64,000 bases of DNA from Paraburkholderia phosphatilytica (GTDB lineage: Bacteria > Pseudomonadota > Gammaproteobacteria > Burkholderiales > Burkholderiaceae), in NCBI RefSeq assembly GCF_003443895.1, contig NZ_QQOA01000004.1:62001-126000 (forward strand), given 5' to 3'. Shown here piece after piece: positions 1-9,387 of this stretch (position 1 is its first letter; every line of letters begins with the position of its first letter). The position numbers and the translations under genes were made by a program. A model generated the notes under the pieces. It worked only from the letters and a program-made list of their open reading frames with translations. It made no database searches and was not told where the DNA came from.

Positions 1-1881
1 AACACGAAGTACGTGCTGGCGAATCCCGAGACCGCGACCGATACGGATTTCTCCAACATCGAAGCCGTGGTGGGTCACGAGTACTTCCATAACTGGACCG
101 GCAACCGCGTGACCTGCCGCGACTGGTTCCAGCTGAGCCTGAAGGAAGGCCTGACGGTGTTCCGCGATCAGGAGTTCTCCGCCGACATGGCCGCGGGCAC
201 GCAGGACGACGCGGCCGCGGCAGCGGCGCGTGCGACCAAGCGCATCGAAGACGTGCGCGTGCTGCGGCAGATGCAGTTCGCCGAAGACGCGGGCCCGATG
301 GCGCACCCCGTGCGGCCGGAGAGCTTCGTCGAGATCAACAACTTCTACACGATGACCGTGTACGAGAAAGGCGCGGAAGTCGTGCGGATGTACCAGACCC
401 TGTTCGGCCGCGACGGCTTTCGCAAGGGCATGGACCTGTACTTCAAGCGCCACGACGGCCACGCCGTGACCTGCGACGACTTCCGCTTCGCGATGGCCGA
501 TGCGAACGGACGCGATCTCGCGCAGTACGAGCGCTGGTACAGCCAGGCCGGCACGCCACGCGTGAAGGTGAAGACCGCGTACGATGCCGCCGCGCGCCGC
601 TTCACCGTGACGCTCGCGCAAGGCTATGGCGAGAGTTCTGCGGCCGCGCGCGAAACGCAGCAAGGGCCGCTCCTGATTCCGTTCGCGATCGGCCTGATCG
701 GCAAGAGCGGCAACGACCTGCCGCTGAAGCTCGAAGGCGAAAGCGCGGCGGGCGCGACCACGCGCGTGCTGGAGTTCACGCAAGAGCAGCAGACCTTCAC
801 GTTCGTCGACGTCGCCGAGGCGCCGTTGCCGTCGCTGTTGCGCAACTTCTCCGCGCCGGTGATCGTCGAGTACGACTACAGCGCCGACGAACTCGCGTTC
901 CTGCTCGCGCATGACAGCGATCCGTTCAACCGCTGGGAAGCCGGCCAGCGGCTCGCGACGCGCGAGTTGCTGTCGCTTGCGTCGCGTGCCGCGGAAGGCG
1001 GTGCGCTATCGCTCGACGATTCGGTCGTGGCCGCGTTCGGCCGCGTGCTGACGGACGCGTCGCTGTCGCCGTCGTTCCGCGAACTCGCTCTGATGCTGCC
1101 GTCAGAGACCTATCTTGCCGAGCAGATGGCCGAGTCGAATCCGGCTGCGGTGCACACGGCACGGCAGTTCGTCCGCAAGCGTCTTGCGACAGCACTGAAG
1201 ACCGAGTGGCTGAAGGCGTACGATTCGCATCGCACGCCGGGCGCATATGAAGCGACGCCGGAAGCTGCGGGCCATCGCGCGCTGAAGAACCTCGCGCTGT
1301 CGTATCTCGCCGAGCTCGACGATGCCGCCGACGTGGTGCGACTCGCCACCGCGCAGTACGACGCCGCGAACAACATGACGGATCGCGCGGCGGCGCTGTC
1401 GGCGTTGCTGAACACCGCTGCGGTGCACGGCGACGACACGATCGCCGCGAAGTCGCTGGCCGATTTCTACCAGCGCTTCGAGAAGGAACCGCTCGTGATC
1501 GACAAGTGGTTCGCACTGCAGGCGACGCAGCGCGGCAGCGCCGCGCGTCCGACCATCGGCATCGTGCGCAGCCTGATGGCGCATCCGGCGTTCACGCTGA
1601 AGAATCCGAACCGCGCGCGCTCGCTGATCTTCAGCTTCTGCGCGGCGAATCCGGCGCAGTTCCACGCCGGGGACGGCTCGGGCTACGCGTTCTGGGCCGA
1701 GCAGGTGATCGCGCTCGATGCGTTGAATCCGCAGGTCGCGGCGCGCCTCGCGCGCTCGCTCGAACTGTGGCGCCGCTTCACTCCGGCACTGCGCGAGAAG
1801 ATGCGCGCGGCACTGGAACAGGTGGCGGCAAACGTGAAATCGCGCGACGTGCGCGAGATCGTCGAGAAGGCGCTAGGCTGA
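1..1881 (+). CDS. pepN: Aminopeptidase N (M1 family), 5'-truncated by window edge
   Basis: Cytosolic zinc aminopeptidase that removes N-terminal residues from peptides. The reading frame is open from base 1, so the N-terminal domain and the GAMEN exopeptidase motif lie outside the window. The zinc site is visible: HEYFH (bases 76-90) followed about 18 residues later by the glutamate of KEGLTVF, the HExxH-(18)-E pattern of M1 gluzincins. The C-terminal half is the helical, HEAT-like domain typical of the E. coli-type PepN (about 870-900 residues); about 626 codons are present here. Two hairpins follow the stop, the second a good intrinsic terminator. Family assignment is secure. Confidence 0.96.
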   Translation, partial: NTKYVLANPETATDTDFSNIEAVVGHEYFHNWTGNRVTCRDWFQLSLKEGLTVFRDQEFSADMAAGTQDDAAAAAARATKRIEDVRVLRQMQFAEDAGPMAHPVRPESFVEINNFYTMTVYEKGAEVVRMYQTLFGRDGFRKGMDLYFKRHDGHAVTCDDFRFAMADANGRDLAQYERWYSQAGTPRVKVKTAYDAAARRFTVTLAQGYGESSAAARETQQGPLLIPFAIGLIGKSGNDLPLKLEGESAAGATTRVLEFTQEQQTFTFVDVAEAPLPSLLRNFSAPVIVEYDYSADELAFLLAHDSDPFNRWEAGQRLATRELLSLASRAAEGGALSLDDSVVAAFGRVLTDASLSPSFRELALMLPSETYLAEQMAESNPAAVHTARQFVRKRLATALKTEWLKAYDSHRTPGAYEATPEAAGHRALKNLALSYLAELDDAADVVRLATAQYDAANNMTDRAAALSALLNTAAVHGDDTIAAKSLADFYQRFEKEPLVIDKWFALQATQRGSAARPTIGIVRSLMAHPAFTLKNPNRARSLIFSFCAANPAQFHAGDGSGYAFWAEQVIALDALNPQVAARLARSLELWRRFTPALREKMRAALEQVAANVKSRDVREIVEKALG

Positions 1882-1939
1882 CGCGGCCTCGCTGACCTTT
1901 GACCTGACGAACCACCGCGGCGCGGTGGTTCTCACCAGA

Positions 1940-1967
1940 AAGCCGGCGCATCGTCGCCGGCTTTTTT
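1940..1967 (+). terminator. Intrinsic terminator after pepN
   Basis: A 9-bp stem (AAGCCGGCG with CGCCGGCTT) around a 6-base loop runs into six T residues. A second perfect inverted repeat (1910-1930) lies just upstream and may strengthen it. Confidence 0.85.
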
Positions 1968-2094
1968 CTTCTGTGCGGTCGTTCGCTTTACGTCCGCGAG
2001 ACGCACGATATCGCGCAATGTCACGAAAATGACCGGCCCCGCGAAAGCAAACGGTTAAAATTCGCCTATCCCTTTGCTTTCCCGGAGTACAGCA

Positions 2095-3111
<1,017 letters not shown>

Positions 3112-3121
3112 CGAAATGGGC

Positions 3122-3151
3122 TTGCCAAACCGCTGAGATAGTCCATATAAT
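3122..3151 (+). promoter_or_regulatory. Sigma-70 promoter of tRNA-Thr
   Basis: TTGCCA (3122-3127) and a perfect TATAAT (3146-3151) are 18 bases apart. The expected start near 3158 is just before the mature tRNA. Confidence 0.75.
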
Positions 3152-3165
3152 TTCGTTTCCCTGAT

Positions 3166-3241
3166 GCCGGAATAGCTCAGACGGTAGAGCAGCGCATTCG
3201 TAATGCGAAGGTCGGGGGTTCGATTCCTCTTTCCGGCACCA
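3166..3241 (+). tRNA. tRNA-Thr (anticodon CGT)
   Basis: A 76-nt cloverleaf with acceptor GCCGGAA pairing with TTCCGGC, encoded CCA, the T-loop signature GGTTCGATT and anticodon loop TTCGTAA (anticodon CGU, reads ACG). It closely resembles E. coli thrW. Genes of this type are common integration sites, but no integrase or attachment-site repeat is seen nearby. Confidence 0.97.
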
Positions 3242-3254
3242 TCAAGAATCAGGC

Positions 3255-3285
3255 AAAAAGCCCAGTCGTCATGACTGGGCTTTTT
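3255..3285 (+). terminator. Intrinsic terminator after tRNA-Thr
   Basis: A 13-bp stem (AAAAAGCCCAGTC with GACTGGGCTTTTT) with a 5-base loop, ending in a T run. The matching A run makes it potentially bidirectional, so it may also end the CocE-type gene that converges from the right. Confidence 0.9.
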
Positions 3286-3335
3286 GTTTTTCCAGCATCA
3301 CTTTGCGTGAATACGCTACGCGAGACCCGCAGCAC

Positions 3336-5423
3336 TCACGCCCCGCCTGCGCTGCTCAACGCCGAAGCGGGCACCACCGGCAGCACGATCTTCGACGGAT
3401 GGCTCGCGTCGCTGTAGATCGTGAGCACGCCCGCGAGCGAACTGAGCAGCGTCGGCAATGGCGGCACGCCTTGTGGCAGATTGCTCGCGCCCACCGCCAC
3501 GCGCAGCCGGTGTCCCTTCGCGATCATCGCGCTTGTCGGGAAGACCTCGACGGGCACCAGCACCGCATTGCCCGGTCCCACCGCCTGCACCGACGCCGCC
3601 GTGTACGGATGCCACGGCTGGATCATCTGGCCGTTCATCGTGCGCGAACGCGTCGCATCGACGGCGCGTAGCGATGCCGTCTGCAATCCATCCGTGAGCG
3701 GCGTCGCGTTGCCGTTCGCGTCGACATCGTCGATGCGCACCGATACGCCTGCATCGAGCGCGGTCGTCGAGATCCATACGTCCGCTTCGATCGGACCGTT
3801 CAGATAGGTGTCGCTCGTCATCGGCGCGGTCTGGTACTTCGTGTCGAGCAGTTCCGCGACGTTGTCATTGCTTTCGCACGGCAGCGGTATGTAGCCGGTG
3901 ATGCCCGCGGTCCATTGCGACAGGCTCGGCGAACAGGCGCCGTCGAGCGGATCCTGCAGCACCTGGTTCGCGCGCTCGCCGGTCGCGGGCGCGGTCGCGC
4001 TGAGACTCTGGTCGCCGTGCAGATAGAACGCCTGTGCCTGCACCTGCGGATGCGGCCAGTCGGTCGCGGTCACGTAGTGGCCGTAGCCCGTCACGTACTG
4101 CGTGACGTTCGGCAACCGGTCCGCGCCAACCTGCTGACCCTTCACGTACTGATCGAACCATTGCAGTTCGATGTGATCGAGCGCCGGCACGCCATCGGCC
4201 GGCAGACCGCTGCCGAGCGCCGCTTCGAGGTGCGTCCACGGTCCGATCAGCAGCTTCGCCGGCGCGTGCGTCTTGATCTCCTCGTAGCTGAGTGGCTCGC
4301 TGCGCTGGAAGAGATCGTGCAAGCCACCGACGACGAACGTCGGCACGCGAATATCGCCATCGTGTTCGAGCGGCGAGCGGGTCTGCCAGAAGGGGCCGTC
4401 GTATGCAGTCGACGGATCGCCGGCGACGGCCTGCAGCATCGTCGGCAACTGGAACGTCGCGATCGAGCTCTCGATGTGTTGCAGCACGACCGGCACGCCA
4501 ACCTGCGGATTCGTGAGCAGCGTCGGGTCCGTCAAGCCGAGCACCGACACGAGGCCGAACCACGCGGGGATGAACGTCAGATTGGTCTGGCCGCCGGTGA
4601 ACACGATGTCGCGGTAGCCGTCGCCGATCGGCACGATCGGGAACGCGGCCTTCACCGCCGGGTGATTCTGCGCGGCCGTGATGATCGCCGTGATGCCGAG
4701 GTACGACACGCCATACACGCCGATCGCGCCGTTGCTCCACGACTGCTGCGTGACCCAGTTCACCGTGTTGCCATAGTCCGACTGCTCGTCCGCGCCGAAC
4801 GCGTCCCAGTTGCCCTGCGACTGCCCGGTGCCCCGCACGTCGACGACTACTGTCGCGTAGCCATGCTCGACGATGTACGGATCGGCGCCGCCGAGCGCCG
4901 CGCCGATCGTGCTGCCTTCCAGCTGACCGTCGCCGCCGTTGTACGAGGTCTGCACGAGCACGGTCGGGAACGTGCCCGCAATCGCGTTGCCGTTCGCGTC
5001 GGCGGGCAAGGTCACGTACGCGGCGAGCTTCGTGCCGTCGGGCATCGTGATGTATTGCAGCGGCTCGGTGACCGTTTTCGGATAGAGCGTGGGCGGGTCG
5101 TAGTCGGTCCACGTCGCGTTCGCGTTCGATGTGATCGAGGTGCCGGGCTGGCTAGTCGATGCACGCGTGCCGAGCGTTGTCCACGAAGCGGTTTGCGATG
5201 TGCTTGCGGTTGCGCCTGATGCCGTGCTCGCTGTGGCGTTGCTGACGGACGACGCGGCTGCAGCCACCGCTGCTTCAGTGCCGGTCGATGAAGCACCGCC
5301 GCCGCATCCGGCCACGATCAACGCCGCCGCGCACAGCGACGCGAACGCTGCGATCGCCATCGATCCCGTTCGCCGATGACGGACGAACGCCCTCCTGCAT
5401 TCCGCTATGCTTCGCTCCCACAT
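3336..5423 (-). CDS. Secreted CocE/NonD-type hydrolase (X-Pro dipeptidyl-peptidase S15 family), lipoprotein
   Basis: Predicted exported alpha/beta hydrolase of 695 residues. The N-terminus has arginines followed by a hydrophobic stretch and a lipobox VAGC with Cys about residue 40, so it is probably a lipoprotein. A low-complexity Ser/Thr/Ala linker follows. The catalytic domain holds a nucleophile elbow GVSYLG with Ser about 240. The C-terminal third looks like the jelly-roll domain (X-Pro dipeptidyl-peptidase C-terminal type) of CocE esterases and S15 peptidases. I took ATG 5423 because GGGAG lies 5 bases upstream; ATG 5360 would remove the charged n-region. Substrate unknown: an ester, an acyl-peptide or a beta-lactam-type amide are all possible for this family. 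Confidence 0.88.
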   Translation of the reverse strand: MWERSIAECRRAFVRHRRTGSMAIAAFASLCAAALIVAGCGGGASSTGTEAAVAAAASSVSNATASTASGATASTSQTASWTTLGTRASTSQPGTSITSNANATWTDYDPPTLYPKTVTEPLQYITMPDGTKLAAYVTLPADANGNAIAGTFPTVLVQTSYNGGDGQLEGSTIGAALGGADPYIVEHGYATVVVDVRGTGQSQGNWDAFGADEQSDYGNTVNWVTQQSWSNGAIGVYGVSYLGITAIITAAQNHPAVKAAFPIVPIGDGYRDIVFTGGQTNLTFIPAWFGLVSVLGLTDPTLLTNPQVGVPVVLQHIESSIATFQLPTMLQAVAGDPSTAYDGPFWQTRSPLEHDGDIRVPTFVVGGLHDLFQRSEPLSYEEIKTHAPAKLLIGPWTHLEAALGSGLPADGVPALDHIELQWFDQYVKGQQVGADRLPNVTQYVTGYGHYVTATDWPHPQVQAQAFYLHGDQSLSATAPATGERANQVLQDPLDGACSPSLSQWTAGITGYIPLPCESNDNVAELLDTKYQTAPMTSDTYLNGPIEADVWISTTALDAGVSVRIDDVDANGNATPLTDGLQTASLRAVDATRSRTMNGQMIQPWHPYTAASVQAVGPGNAVLVPVEVFPTSAMIAKGHRLRVAVGASNLPQGVPPLPTLLSSLAGVLTIYSDASHPSKIVLPVVPASALSSAGGA

Positions 5424-5647
5424 ACCGTCTCCCTGTGGACTTCTGTCGAGTCTCGTGTGGGCCTAACGCTAATACGTGACGGCGGCAAAGTATATGGAAC
5501 AGTTGATCCAAACCTGAGCGTGCGGGTATATGCGTGTTGCCACGGGCGCGGGCGGGGATGTTTGAAACCGTATTGATGCGGGATGGAACGGATGAGGTTG
5601 AGTTCGGGTTAGCGATTCTATCGATTCATCAGGAATCCATACTTCAC

Positions 5648-6565
5648 TCATCGCAAAGCGGCAGCCCGCTTTTCCTGCAGAAACTCGATCAACGCACGCA
5701 GCTTGAGCGGCATCTGCGCGCGGCTCGGGGTGTACAGATAGAAGCCGCGGAACGTCGGACACCACGCGTCGAGCACGCGCACCAGACGGCCGTCCGCGAG
5801 CTGCGCCCGCACGTAATCGTCGATCACGTGCAGCAGGCCGACGCCCTCCTCCGCGGCGCGCACCATCGTGCGCAGATCGTTGGTGACGAAGTGGCCACGC
5901 GTCTCGACGTCGAACACGCGAGTGCGGTCATCCGGCCGCGCGAATTCCCAGCGATAGAGGCCGCCGCTCGTCGCGAACCGGTAGTGCAGACAATCGTGCG
6001 ACGCGAGATCGTCCGGCGTCTCGGGACGCGGATGGCGCTCGAAGTACGACGGCGCACCCGCCACCGCGATCCGCACCTCGCCGCCGAGCGGAATCGCGAC
6101 CATGTCCTGCGCGATGCTCTCGCCAAGCCGGATGCCGGCATCGAAGCCTTCGCCGACGAGATCGGTGAAGCCGTCGTCGAGCGCGAGTTCGAGCCGGATC
6201 TGCGGATAGCGCCGCGCAAATTCGCCGAGGTGCGGCAGCACGAGCAGTTCGCTCGCGACGCGCGGCAGCGTCACGCGCAACGTGCCGGCCGGATGGTCGC
6301 GCGTTTCGTCGAGCGCATTGACTGCGTCGGCGAGCGCCGCGAGCGCCGGACGCACGCGCTCGAGAAACTGCGCGCCGGCCTCGGTCAACGCAACACGGCG
6401 CGTGGTCCGGTTGAATAGCCGCACGTTGAGCTGCGTCTCGAGCGCGCGCACGGTCTGCGACAGTGCGGACGGCGACACGCCCGTCTCGCCCGCCGCGCGC
6501 GTGAAGCTGCCATGCCGCGCGACGGCCGCAAACGCCGCGAGCGCGGGAAGTTGAGCTGAATCCAT
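5648..6565 (-). CDS. LysR-family transcriptional regulator
   Basis: A 305-residue regulator with an N-terminal winged helix-turn-helix (about residues 19-40, FTRAAGETGVSPSALSQTV) and a C-terminal periplasmic-binding-protein-like effector domain. The start ATG 6565 gives the usual MDxxQLPALAAF N-terminus. It is divergent from the aldo/keto reductase at 6683 with a 117-bp gap, the classic LysR arrangement, so that gene is its likely target. The open frame continues upstream through the reductase on the opposite strand; that extension is an antisense artefact. The closest relatives are the short-effector LysR proteins that control oxidoreductases. The inducer cannot be deduced. Confidence 0.93.
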   Translation of the reverse strand: MDSAQLPALAAFAAVARHGSFTRAAGETGVSPSALSQTVRALETQLNVRLFNRTTRRVALTEAGAQFLERVRPALAALADAVNALDETRDHPAGTLRVTLPRVASELLVLPHLGEFARRYPQIRLELALDDGFTDLVGEGFDAGIRLGESIAQDMVAIPLGGEVRIAVAGAPSYFERHPRPETPDDLASHDCLHYRFATSGGLYRWEFARPDDRTRVFDVETRGHFVTNDLRTMVRAAEEGVGLLHVIDDYVRAQLADGRLVRVLDAWCPTFRGFYLYTPSRAQMPLKLRALIEFLQEKRAAALR

Positions 6566-6682
6566 CGATTTTATTGTGAAGTCTGGCTTCAGAATCCTTT
6601 TAACGATACCCGATTTTTCCACAGAAACGATTGGCGCACGATACGTCCATCCACTCAACTTTTCCCCTCGAAGGAGACTGTC

Positions 6683-7807
6683 ATGACGATGAACCGCTAC
6701 ACGCTTCTGGGTCGCTCGGGTCTGCGCGTGAGCCCGATCTCGCTCGGCACGATGACGTTCGGCACCGAATGGGGCTGGGGCACGGACGAGAAACTCGCGC
6801 AGCGCCTGTTCGATCTGTACGTCGATGCGGGTGGCAACTTCATCGATACCGCCGATCTGTATACCGAGGGCACCAGCGAGGAGTGGGTGGGCCGCTTCGC
6901 GGCGGCACGAGGCCTGCGCGACCGGCTCGTGATCGCGACCAAGTACAGCTACAACGCGCAGCCGGGCAATCCGAATGCGGGCGGAAATCATCGCAAGAAC
7001 CTGCTGCGTGCGCTCGACGGTTCGCTGAAGCGTCTCGGTACCGACTACATCGATCTCTACTACCTGCACACGTGGGACCGCATGACGCCGGTCGACGAAG
7101 TGATGCGCGCGATGGACGACGCGGTGCGCGCGGGCAAGATCCGCTACGTCGGGCTGTCGGACACGCCCGCGTGGTTTGCCGGCCGCGCGCAGACGCTCGC
7201 GGACTGGCGCGGCTTCGAGCCGGTCGCGGCAATGCAGCTGGAGTACTCGATGATCGAGCGCAACGCCGAGAACGAGTTCGCGGATCTCGCGGCGAATCTC
7301 GGCATGGGTCTCGTGCCATGGAGCCCGCTCGGCATGGGCGTGCTGTCCGGCAAGTACCGGCCTTCGCAGGCGGCCGGCAACGGCGCCGCATTTACGGGCG
7401 CCGGGCGCCTCGCGAGCCTCGCGAGCGCGCCGCCGCCGGGATTCGACAAGCTGACCGGCCGCAACTTCCAGATCGTCGCCGAGCTGGAAGCGGTCGCGAA
7501 TGAAGCGGGTCGTCCGATGGCGCAGGTCGCGCTGAACTGGCTGCATCAGAAGCGCGGCGTGTCGAGCATCATCGTCGGCGCGACGAAGGTCGAACAGCTG
7601 CAGGAGTCGCTCGGCGCGCTCGACTTCACGCTCGCGCCGGAACTCGTCGCGCGACTGGATGCGATCTCCGAGCCCGCGCGTCCGTTCCCCTACTACATGT
7701 TCGCCGACGGACATCAGGCGCGCATCCACGGTCAGGTGGAAGTGGCCGACAAGCCTCTCACGTTCGATCGCGCGGTGCGCGTGCCGGCGCCTTCATCCGA
7801 TCGATGA
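6683..7807 (+). CDS. Aldo/keto reductase
   Basis: NAD(P)H-dependent oxidoreductase with a TIM-barrel fold, 374 residues. The catalytic tetrad is recognisable: Asp55 and Tyr60 in NFIDTADLY, Lys87 in IATKY and His129 in LYYLHTWD. The SNxxxWQ-type cofactor region is replaced by LSDTPAWFAG, and the nucleotide-binding SIIVGATKVEQL segment is near the C-terminus. The start ATG 6683 has AAGGAG at 6671-6676. The protein belongs to the YajO/Tas-like branch of the family. The physiological carbonyl substrate is unknown. Divergent LysR control is likely from the gene order. Confidence 0.93.
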   Translation: MTMNRYTLLGRSGLRVSPISLGTMTFGTEWGWGTDEKLAQRLFDLYVDAGGNFIDTADLYTEGTSEEWVGRFAAARGLRDRLVIATKYSYNAQPGNPNAGGNHRKNLLRALDGSLKRLGTDYIDLYYLHTWDRMTPVDEVMRAMDDAVRAGKIRYVGLSDTPAWFAGRAQTLADWRGFEPVAAMQLEYSMIERNAENEFADLAANLGMGLVPWSPLGMGVLSGKYRPSQAAGNGAAFTGAGRLASLASAPPPGFDKLTGRNFQIVAELEAVANEAGRPMAQVALNWLHQKRGVSSIIVGATKVEQLQESLGALDFTLAPELVARLDAISEPARPFPYYMFADGHQARIHGQVEVADKPLTFDRAVRVPAPSSDR

Positions 7808-8316
7808 CCCGCGTGGCGACCCGTTCGCTTCAATTCCGCGAGCCGTTGTTCGTCTAAGAAATCGCGTCGCTTCATCGACTTGCATTCGAAGTGTGAAAGC
7901 ACGTCAACGGAGCGGCGCGATCGTCCGTTAGACAGACGGGAAGGTTGACCGCGCGAGCGGCAACACAAGACCACTCGCTGCGAGGCGCACGAAGAGACCA
8001 CTCCATTGAAGAAGAACGCGAACAGGCAGGGGCCGGAACATCGAGCCTGGCCGGTTCGGGCATTTGAGACTGGATTGGAATGCCGGGGTGCGCGATGGAA
8101 GACCAGCAGATTCGTATGAGAACACCGGGAATGCGTGCCGCGATGCGACACCAGGAATTTCCCGCGTAGCATCAAAGATTTTATTCGCGAGCTCTTAATC
8201 GTTGTAACGCTGTGCCGTTAAAGCAACAGTAAGCAGACGGAAAATGTTTTACGCCGTCACATCACTGGTGCCAAGCGGGGACCGGGAGAGATAATCGGTC
8301 CATACAGGAGAAGATC
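7808..8316. other. Intergenic region, no gene recognised
   Basis: About 510 bases between the aldo/keto reductase and a 49-codon gene. Frames on the minus strand run through it but overlap the reductase and have unlikely composition (rich in Arg, Ser and Cys). I find no tRNA, strong hairpin or convincing promoter. The last 150 bases are more AT-rich and probably hold the promoter of the next small gene. Confidence 0.5.
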
Positions 8317-8466
8317 ATGGATACCAAACCGCCCAAGGCGCCGACCCCAGACAAGGTGTTCAGTCCGGATCCGGAGCCCGTAGGCGTTGAATTCCTCGGC
8401 GCGGAACTGCCTGAGCATGTGCGGGCGTTCTTTGACGAGCAACGCAAGTCGTGCGAACCGAAGTAA
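8317..8466 (+). CDS. Small hypothetical protein (49 aa)
   Basis: A 49-codon frame, ATG to TAA, preceded by AGGAG (8306-8310) at 6-base spacing. The product is proline-rich and charged at the N-terminus (MDTKPPKAPTPDKVFSPDPE), then has a probable amphipathic helix (LPEHVRAFFDEQRKS). There is no signal peptide or membrane segment, so it is probably cytosolic. Base use in the third codon position fits the genome. A stem-loop (8495-8521) follows. I do not recognise a family. The strong ribosome-binding site and isolated position argue for a real gene. Confidence 0.6.
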   Translation: MDTKPPKAPTPDKVFSPDPEPVGVEFLGAELPEHVRAFFDEQRKSCEPK

Positions 8467-8494
8467 TCGGGGTATTTTGCGGCGCAGCAATGCA

Positions 8495-8521
8495 GTCGGC
8501 TTTCGTTCCGGGAAAGCCGAC
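8495..8521 (+). terminator. Stem-loop after the 49-codon gene, without U tract
   Basis: A perfect 10-bp stem, GTCGGCTTTC with GAAAGCCGAC, around a 7-base loop. No T run follows, so it may act as an mRNA 3' end stabiliser or a weak terminator. Confidence 0.45.
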
Positions 8522-8777
8522 CGACGGCATTCGCCTGGATAATCCGGCTGTCTGATTTAAGCCGGTATATTCGTTCGTCTGAACTTTTAAATTCTGCAAA
8601 ATCGCCCGATCGCGCAGATTTAGTGGTTTTCTCCGCAGTTTCCCTGGTTCACTCAGTGGTACTCAGTTGCATTTACCGCGCCCTGTTAATCTGGCGCGCG
8701 TCCTGTCTTGTGCATGCTCACTGCACATCCGGTCGTTCCTCCGTTATTCTTCGGTCTTTTCTCTTCCATCTTCATCG

Positions 8778-9386
8778 ATGACCCGTTCATTCCGCGCGCG
8801 ACTCTGCGCCGCGCTGGCGACCTCGGCCGCGTTCGGCCTGCTGATGTGCGCGACGCCGCGCGCCGCGCTCGCCGACGGCGACGACACCGCGCTCACCAAT
8901 CTGATCTCGCTGGCCTCACAACGCCTCGCGCTCGCGGAGCCGGTTGCGCGCTACAAGTGGGCGCATCATCAGCCGATCACCGACACGCCGCGCGAGAACA
9001 AGCTGCTCGACGACGTGCAACGGCGCGCAGCGTCGGCAGGTCTCGATCCGGCGTTCGCGCGCGCGTTCTTCCGGGATCAGATCGATGCGAGCAAAGACGT
9101 GCAGAACGCGCTCTTCGCGACTTGGCGCGCGACGCGGCCGCCCGAGGGGCCAGCCCCCGACCTCGCCACGACGACGCGTCCGCAGCTCGATGAACTGACC
9201 CGCACGTTGATCGTTGCGCTGACACGCGTCGCGCCGCTGCGCGATGCGCCGGATTGCCCGTCGCAGGTCGCACAGGGCATCGCGAACTGGAAAACGCTGA
9301 CGCGCTACGACGCCGCGCATTCGGCCGCGCTCACGCGCGCGCTGGGTCATGTCTGCGCGTCGGGCGGCGTGGGCGCGACGGGCTGA
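8778..9386 (+). CDS. Secreted (periplasmic) chorismate mutase, AroQ gamma class
   Basis: Converts chorismate to prephenate, the step towards Phe and Tyr, but outside the cytoplasm. Residues 1-32 form a signal peptide (arginines, hydrophobic core, cleavage after ALA). The mature all-helical protein has the AroQ pattern QRLALAEPVARYKW followed by the DTPRENKLLDDV segment, and two cysteines (in APDCPSQ and GHVCASG) that could form the disulfide known in the M. tuberculosis secreted enzyme. The start ATG 8778 is chosen because it begins the signal peptide; an in-frame start further upstream would only add an implausible leader. The stop lies one base from the stop of the opposing nuclease gene. 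Confidence 0.9.
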   Translation: MTRSFRARLCAALATSAAFGLLMCATPRAALADGDDTALTNLISLASQRLALAEPVARYKWAHHQPITDTPRENKLLDDVQRRAASAGLDPAFARAFFRDQIDASKDVQNALFATWRATRPPEGPAPDLATTTRPQLDELTRTLIVALTRVAPLRDAPDCPSQVAQGIANWKTLTRYDAAHSAALTRALGHVCASGGVGATG

Positions 9387-9387
9387 T

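Noticed and set aside
3166..3241. tRNA-Thr as an attachment site for an integrated element
   Set aside because: No integrase, no repeat of the tRNA 3' end and only housekeeping-type genes nearby.
6566..7729. Upstream extension of the LysR reading frame to a protein of about 690 residues
   Set aside because: It lies antisense to the aldo/keto reductase, is rich in Arg and has no domain. The LysR protein begins properly at 6565.
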